From: DATFVJ01 sp963851085
GTDB lineage: Bacteria > Actinomycetota > Actinomycetes > Streptosporangiales > Streptosporangiaceae
NCBI GenBank assembly: GCA_963851085.1
Contig: CAWKNX010000021.1
Span: 1-64,000, forward strand
Length of the DNA stretch: 64,000 nt
Direction: 5' to 3'
Shown here in pieces: positions 59,926-64,000 of the stretch (positions are counted from its first letter, which is position 1; each line of letters begins with the position of its first letter). The position numbers were made by a program, and so were the translations under genes. Under the pieces are notes generated by a model. It saw nothing but the letters and a program-made list of their open reading frames with translations, was not told the origin of the DNA and ran no database searches.

Positions 59926-60339
59926 TCAGTTGCTGCCGGACGGGACAAGCTCGGCCAGCAACTGGCGCACCCGCCCGTCTATCTCGTCGCGGATCGGGCG
60001 GACATCCTCGGCGGGCTTGCCGGCCGGGTCCGCAAGTTCCCAGTCCAGATAGCGCTTGCCCGGGTAGAAGGGGCAGGCGTCGCCGCAGCCCATGGTGACG
60101 ACCACGTCCGCGGCTTGCACCGCGTCGCCGGTGAGCGGCTTGGGGAACTCCCTGGACAGATCCAGGCCGATCTCGGCCATGACCGCGATGACGGCCGGGT
60201 TGACCTCATCCGCGGGTGCGGAGCCAGCGGACCGGACCCGGACGCGCCCGGCGGCGTGGTGGTCAAGCAGTGCGGCCGCCATCTGGGAGCGGCCGGCGTT
60301 GTGGACACAGACGAACAGCACCTCAGGGATGTCGGGCAC
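59926..60339 (-). CDS. arsC: Arsenate reductase, low-molecular-weight phosphatase type
   Basis: 137 residues from GTG 60339. P-loop VLFVCVHNAGRSQMAAALLD with the catalytic Cys, and VVTMGCGDACPFYPGKRYLD with resolving Cys residues and YLDWELADP (Asp general acid). It reduces arsenate to arsenite with thioredoxin or mycothiol-linked donors. The arsR gene lies 39 bases upstream, and a short direct repeat (CACGGTTACTCC) and a run of G separate them. Confidence 0.92.
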   Translation of the reverse strand: MPDIPEVLFVCVHNAGRSQMAAALLDHHAAGRVRVRSAGSAPADEVNPAVIAVMAEIGLDLSREFPKPLTGDAVQAADVVVTMGCGDACPFYPGKRYLDWELADPAGKPAEDVRPIRDEIDGRVRQLLAELVPSGSN

Positions 60340-60378
60340 GGTTACTCCAGGGCACGGTTACTCCGGGGGGGGGGTTGG

Positions 60379-60762
60379 TCACGGCGCGGCCGCCGCGACC
60401 GGCTGCGCCCCGAGCAGTAGGGACAGCCGCTCGAGCGCTGCGGGGAGGATCCAGTAGTAGACCCACGTCCCGCGCCGCTCGCAAGCGATCAGCCCAGCCT
60501 CCCGCAGCACCTTCAGATGATGTGAGATCGTCGGCGCGGTCACAGCGAACGCGCCAGTCAGCTCACAGACACACACCCCACGGGTTGCGTCCCGGCCGCC
60601 CTCGTGAGCGCCGATCAGCGACAGCAGCCGCAGCCGGACCGGATCCGCGAGGGCCTTGAACAATCGCGCCAGGACGGCGGCCTCGATCTCGCTCACCGGC
60701 TGGGTCACCAGCGGGCCGCAGCACTCCGCGTCGGCCAGCGGCAACAGCTTCTGATTCGCCAT
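60379..60762 (-). CDS. arsR: ArsR-family metalloregulator
   Basis: 127 residues from ATG 60762. Winged helix: RLFKALADPVRLRLLSLIGA, VCVCELTGAFAVTAPTISHH, LKVLREAGLIACERRGTWVY. The Cys pair in CVCELTGAF and CCGP near the N-terminus could bind As(III). It represses the arsRC operon and is released by metalloid. Confidence 0.9.
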   Translation of the reverse strand: MANQKLLPLADAECCGPLVTQPVSEIEAAVLARLFKALADPVRLRLLSLIGAHEGGRDATRGVCVCELTGAFAVTAPTISHHLKVLREAGLIACERRGTWVYYWILPAALERLSLLLGAQPVAAAAP

Positions 60763-60780
60763 ACGTCTAATTTGACATAT
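60761..60780. promoter_or_regulatory. Candidate ArsR operator
   Basis: ATACGTC-TAATTT-GACATAT is a near-perfect inverted repeat overlapping the arsR start codon, in the position expected for autorepression. Confidence 0.55.
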
Positions 60781-61092
60781 ACCGAAACAGTGAGCAAATT
60801 GTGCGCGGAGGTCAGTGCGTCCTCTCGAAGTCTTTTCCACCAAGGGGGCGCATGGCCGCGATGCCCGCCAGGGAGCTGGCCCGTTCCGGCCACAGCCGGG
60901 CCTGCTGCGCCCAGCGTCAGCAACTGTCGCCGGCGCTCATGTCATCCCGGCTACGCCCACGAGTCGTTCTCATGGCGACGGGCACACCGCCCAGTGGCAA
61001 CAGGGTCCGAATGCGTCACACACGGGACACAAATGTACGCTGAGCACGGAAACGCGCGCCGTCACTGGCCTGGTGGGCGCATACTGGTAGTG
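60781..61092. other. Intergenic stretch without recognised gene
   Basis: About 310 bases between arsR and the small SH3-like gene. Open frames have no family motif. Confidence 0.6.
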
Positions 61093-61320
61093 ATGAAACC
61101 AGCCCGCGCCGCCGCCCGGCGCTACCTGCCAGGAAGTCCCTTCAACACTCCGCCCGCCCCCCGCCAGGTCAAGGTGTTCGCCGTGCACGACCAGGTGACC
61201 CACGACCAGTATGGCCTCGGCCGGGTGATCAGCGTGGAGGACGAGGTCGCCGTGCTCGTCGATTTCGGCTCCACGCGGGAACGGATCAGCGCACCCTACG
61301 CCAAGCTGACCCGACTGTGA
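61093..61320 (+). CDS. Small conserved actinobacterial protein (SH3/CarD-like)
   Basis: 75 residues from ATG 61093. The conserved core is VFAVHDQVTHDQYGLGRVIS, then VEDEVAVLVDFGSTRERISA and PYAKLTRL. It resembles the RNA-polymerase-interacting-type beta barrel of CarD or the UvrD C-terminal domain, but no function is established here. Confidence 0.8.
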   Translation: MKPARAAARRYLPGSPFNTPPAPRQVKVFAVHDQVTHDQYGLGRVISVEDEVAVLVDFGSTRERISAPYAKLTRL

Positions 61321-61744
61321 ATCCGGTACCGCCGCCCGCACTGCGGGCGGCGAAGCCGTGCCACGATCCACATTGGTGAAGTCCTGACCTGGCCCTCGTC
61401 AGTTCGTTCACGTGAGAGCCCGCAGCCGCGTCGGCGAAGCGGCCGGCCGTGGAGTCGGGCTTTCGGTGATGTCGCCCGCCAGCGGGTCCTTGACGTGGCA
61501 TGTGGTCATGGCCGGATCACGCGCCAGTCAGCTGACCGGGGCGCCGGCCCGGGCTGTGGCTCGACATCACCGCCGAGCCGGCCGCCGGCCGCCTGGGTGG
61601 TGGAGGCACCTGCGGACGCCGCGCGGCACGCCGTCTTCCTCGTCGCCAGATGCGTCATGAGCCGGCCGCCGCGGACACGCACACCGGGTGAACCGCCGGA
61701 CGGCGGCGCCGGACGAGGCTGACGCGCAAGCGTCGTGGAATGAT
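61321..61744. other. Intergenic stretch without recognised gene
   Basis: About 420 bases with no protein family evident on either strand. Confidence 0.55.
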
Positions 61745-61775
61745 TTGGCGAGACGCCGGCGTTGTGCTATATAGT
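61745..61775 (+). promoter_or_regulatory. Candidate promoter of rho
   Basis: TTGGCG and TATAGT are separated by 19 bases. Transcription from here would give a 5' leader of about 235 bases. Confidence 0.5.
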
Positions 61776-61779
61776 CGCG

Positions 61780-62018
61780 GTAAGCGATGTTTCCCGCGGC
61801 AGCGGGTCGGTGCCTCCCCGAGAGGGCTCTCTACGGCTCCGCCGAGCCCCGGACAAGTCCGGGTTCAGGCGTAGAGCATCTCCTAAATGGCCGGGTTTAC
61901 CGCCCGGCGGTATGAGTTTCCCAACGCGCCGCTCAGGTGCGCACTTTCCGTTGCGCTGGACCGGCGCCCCTTCGGCGTATGCGAATTCACGCCGCCCCCC
62001 AGAAAGGAAATCCCCTAG
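61780..62018 (+). ncRNA. Structured 5' leader of rho
   Basis: A three-way junction can be drawn: closing stem CTCTACG/CGTAGAG (61829-61835 and 61870-61876), arm GCTC/GAGC (61836-61847) and arm CCCGGAC/GTCCGGG (61848-61863). A further hairpin GCCGGG/CCCGGC follows at 61890-61908. AGAAAGGA precedes the rho start. It is not a riboswitch class I recognise; attenuation or autoregulation by Rho is an inference. Confidence 0.55.
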
Positions 62019-63296
62019 ATGACAGCAATCACACCGCAGCGCCAGGCACCGCCGCGCGCGGCACACCAGCGCCAGCAGCGCCAGGCACCGCCGCGCGCGG
62101 CACAGCAGCGCCAGCCGCAGCAGCGCGCACCCGGGCCGCGCGCGGCCCAGATCCCCGACAGCCCGCCGGTCCCGGTGTCGGGCATCCTCGACATCGGCGA
62201 CAGCCACGCGTTCGTCCGGACCCGTGGCTACCAGATGGGTCCCGACGACGTCTACCTGACCGCGGCCCAGGTCCGGCAGCACGGCTTGCGCAGGGGCGAC
62301 CACGTCGCCGGGGCCGCCACGCCGGGCGGCGCGGGCAACGTGCGCGAGAAGTTCGGCGCACTGGTCCGCCTCGACACCGTCAACAGCCTGGAGCCGTCCC
62401 AGGCGAAGACGCGGCCCGATTTCGGCGAACTGACACCTCTGTACCCGCAGGAGCGCCTTCGCCTCGAGTCTGCTTCCGGCTCACCGACAGCACGGATCAT
62501 CGACCTGGTGAGCCCGATCGGCAAGGGCCAGCGTGGCCTCATCGTGTCCCCCCCGAAGGCCGGCAAGACCATGGTGCTCCAGGCCATCGCCGCGGCGGTC
62601 GCCGAAAACCATCCCGACGTGCACCTGATGGTCGTGCTCGTCGGCGAACGGCCGGAGGAGGTCACCGACCTGTGCCGGTCGGTGCGAGGCGACGTCATCT
62701 TCTCCACATTCGACCAGCCCGCCGCCGACCACATCATGGTCGCGGAGTTGGCGATCGAACGGGCGAAGCGCCTTGTCGAGCTCGGCCACGACGTCGTCGT
62801 GCTCCTGGACTCCATCACCCGCCTCGGCCGCGCCTACAACCTCGGCGCCCCGGCGAACAGCCGCATTCTGGCCGGCGGGGTGGCGACGACGGCACTGCAC
62901 CTGCCGCGCAAATTCCTCGGTGCCGCGCGCAATATCGAAAACGGTGGCTCGCTCACGATCCTGTCCACCGCCCTGGTCGAAACAGGCTCGCGGATGGACG
63001 ACGTCTTCTTCGAGGAGTTCAAGGGAACCGGGAACATGGAGCTTCGGCTCCGCCGTGAACTCGCGGAAAAGCGCATCTTCCCCGCCATCGACGTCACGCC
63101 GTCAGGCACGCGCAGAGACGACCTCCTCATGTCGTCCGACGAGCACGCCGCCGTGACCAGACTTCGCCGGGCACTGGCCGGGCTCGATTCACAGCACGCC
63201 ATCGAACTGCTCTTGGGCAAGGCACGCGAAACCTCGTCCAATGCCGAGTTCCTTTTCCAGTTTCACCCCGCCGCCCAGCGGCGGGTATCTGTGTAA
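62019..63296 (+). CDS. rho: Transcription termination factor Rho, short form
   Basis: 425 residues from ATG 62019. After a Gln/Arg/Pro-rich tail of about 45 residues (with an 8-residue duplication) comes the RNA-binding domain (SGILDIGDSHAFVRTRGYQ, GPDDVYLTAAQVRQHGLRRG). The ATPase follows with Walker A SPPKAGKTMVLQ, VLVGERPEEVTDL and Walker B VVVLLDSITRLGRAYN. Most actinobacterial Rho proteins are 600-700 residues with a large N-terminal insertion that this one lacks, so it may be a second, accessory Rho. It has a long structured leader. Confidence 0.92.
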   Translation: MTAITPQRQAPPRAAHQRQQRQAPPRAAQQRQPQQRAPGPRAAQIPDSPPVPVSGILDIGDSHAFVRTRGYQMGPDDVYLTAAQVRQHGLRRGDHVAGAATPGGAGNVREKFGALVRLDTVNSLEPSQAKTRPDFGELTPLYPQERLRLESASGSPTARIIDLVSPIGKGQRGLIVSPPKAGKTMVLQAIAAAVAENHPDVHLMVVLVGERPEEVTDLCRSVRGDVIFSTFDQPAADHIMVAELAIERAKRLVELGHDVVVLLDSITRLGRAYNLGAPANSRILAGGVATTALHLPRKFLGAARNIENGGSLTILSTALVETGSRMDDVFFEEFKGTGNMELRLRRELAEKRIFPAIDVTPSGTRRDDLLMSSDEHAAVTRLRRALAGLDSQHAIELLLGKARETSSNAEFLFQFHPAAQRRVSV

Positions 63297-63470
63297 CACG
63301 CCCCTGACGACTTCCCCGGCGGGCGCCGACCGGGCGGCACGCACCAGCCTGGCGAGGGTAATACCGCAGATCCCGAACGACTCCGGGCTGTCGCCACCAG
63401 GCTCTCAGGGCCAGGCCGATACAGCGCCGCCGTGAAAAGAGCGGCCCAACGAGCGCCGCAGCGCCCGTAT

Positions 63471-64000
63471 TCACCGGCCCATGGCGGTTTTCCATCGCCC
63501 GTGTGACGCGCGCTTCACCCGCCCGGCCATTTCCTCCTCTTCCAGCCAGCGATCCAGCGACTGCCGTGCCGGGGCGATGCCCTCCACCTGAAGCATCGCG
63601 AGCAGCCGGGTGGGGGTTGCCCCCATGACTCCCGTGCTGCGGAGGATCTCGAGCATCCGTTTCCGCGCGGACGCGACAGCGGTGTCGCCGTTGCCAAGCC
63701 CAGCGACGATCTCGGCGAACTCCCGGTCGGTGTCGCCGCCACACGCGCGGACCTGTGGTGACGCCGGCGCGGCCGCCGCACCGCCCGCAGGTACGCTCAC
63801 CCCGCGCAGGTGCCCGGCGCGTTCCTGCGACCAGCGGCGCCTGTAGTCCTCACCGAGCGCCTCCGCGAGGACGTGGTCAGGGGCGGGCCGGACCGGAGCC
63901 GATCGGTAGGCGATATCTGCGATGCGGTCGTGGTCGAGGCGGTAGAACTTCACCGGTACGGGACGGCCGTCGCGGGACTGCACGATCCCCGACCCCGGGT
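63471..64000 (-). CDS. C-terminal part of a probable FtsK/Tra-type translocase (cut by window edge)
   Basis: The frame is open to the window edge, with GTG 63983 only one possible start. The visible start, GSGIVQSRDGRPVPVKFYRL and DHDRIADIAYRSAP, matches the end of an FtsK/SpoIIIE-like motor as used by actinomycete conjugative elements. A winged-helix-like C-terminus follows (ARKRMLEILRSTGVMGATPT, RLLAMLQVEGIAPARQSLDR). The ATPase motifs lie outside the window, so the call is tentative. Confidence 0.55.
   Translation of the reverse strand, partial: PGSGIVQSRDGRPVPVKFYRLDHDRIADIAYRSAPVRPAPDHVLAEALGEDYRRRWSQERAGHLRGVSVPAGGAAAAPASPQVRACGGDTDREFAEIVAGLGNGDTAVASARKRMLEILRSTGVMGATPTRLLAMLQVEGIAPARQSLDRWLEEEEMAGRVKRASHGRWKTAMGR

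Overview
The window is GC-rich throughout. Its families (DUF1707, DUF5302, DUF2237, ECF42-DGPF, many ECF sigma factors, LigD-type polymerase, paired acyl-CoA dehydrogenases) point to a chromosome or large replicon of a filamentous-type actinobacterium. The genus cannot be fixed from the sequence. Calls rest on reading translated sequence and motifs; no search or folding program was run.

Left part (1-15.8 kb): an IS110/IS1111-type element with a frameshifted transposase, an ECF sigma factor with a membrane partner, a deacetylase-glycosyltransferase fusion, an XRE regulator, a DNA-alkylation-repair operon (ECF sigma factor, Ogt, 2OG-Fe(II) oxygenase), and a tightly overlapping trio (PaaK-like adenylation enzyme, E1/ThiF-like protein, nitroreductase) that looks like an undescribed small-molecule or protein-modifying pathway. 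From 15.8 to 18.6 kb lies a decay zone: methyltransferase, FAD-oxidase and metallo-hydrolase remnants around one intact HPr-kinase-like P-loop protein. From 18.6 to 32.6 kb are metabolic genes (class V aminotransferase, malic enzyme, IlvD/Edd dehydratase, a beta-oxidation operon), a VNTR, ABC and regulator fossils, and dinB with a LexA-like box.

Centre (32.7-35.7 kb): a small promoter-ORF-terminator unit followed by an array of 29 tRNA or tRNA-like genes in about 2.76 kb, all on the plus strand. The array covers every amino acid except serine and includes structurally aberrant members. It is the most unusual structure in the window.

Right part (36-64 kb): housekeeping and accessory genes (VOC proteins, ECF42 with its DGPF partner, LigD-like polymerase, CDF transporter). 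A divergent protease-signalling locus follows: a TPR-CHAT protease facing a subtilase, an ECF-like sigma factor and a small partner. Next come a tandem KAS III pair whose second member lacks catalytic residues, an arsRC pair, a short Rho with a structured leader, and at the edge the C-terminus of a probable FtsK/Tra-type translocase.

Two dispersed palindromic repeat families recur across the window, one with a GGGGGG/CCCCCC hairpin core and one with 15-18 bp inverted arms. Several lie beside truncated genes, which suggests they take part in local rearrangement.
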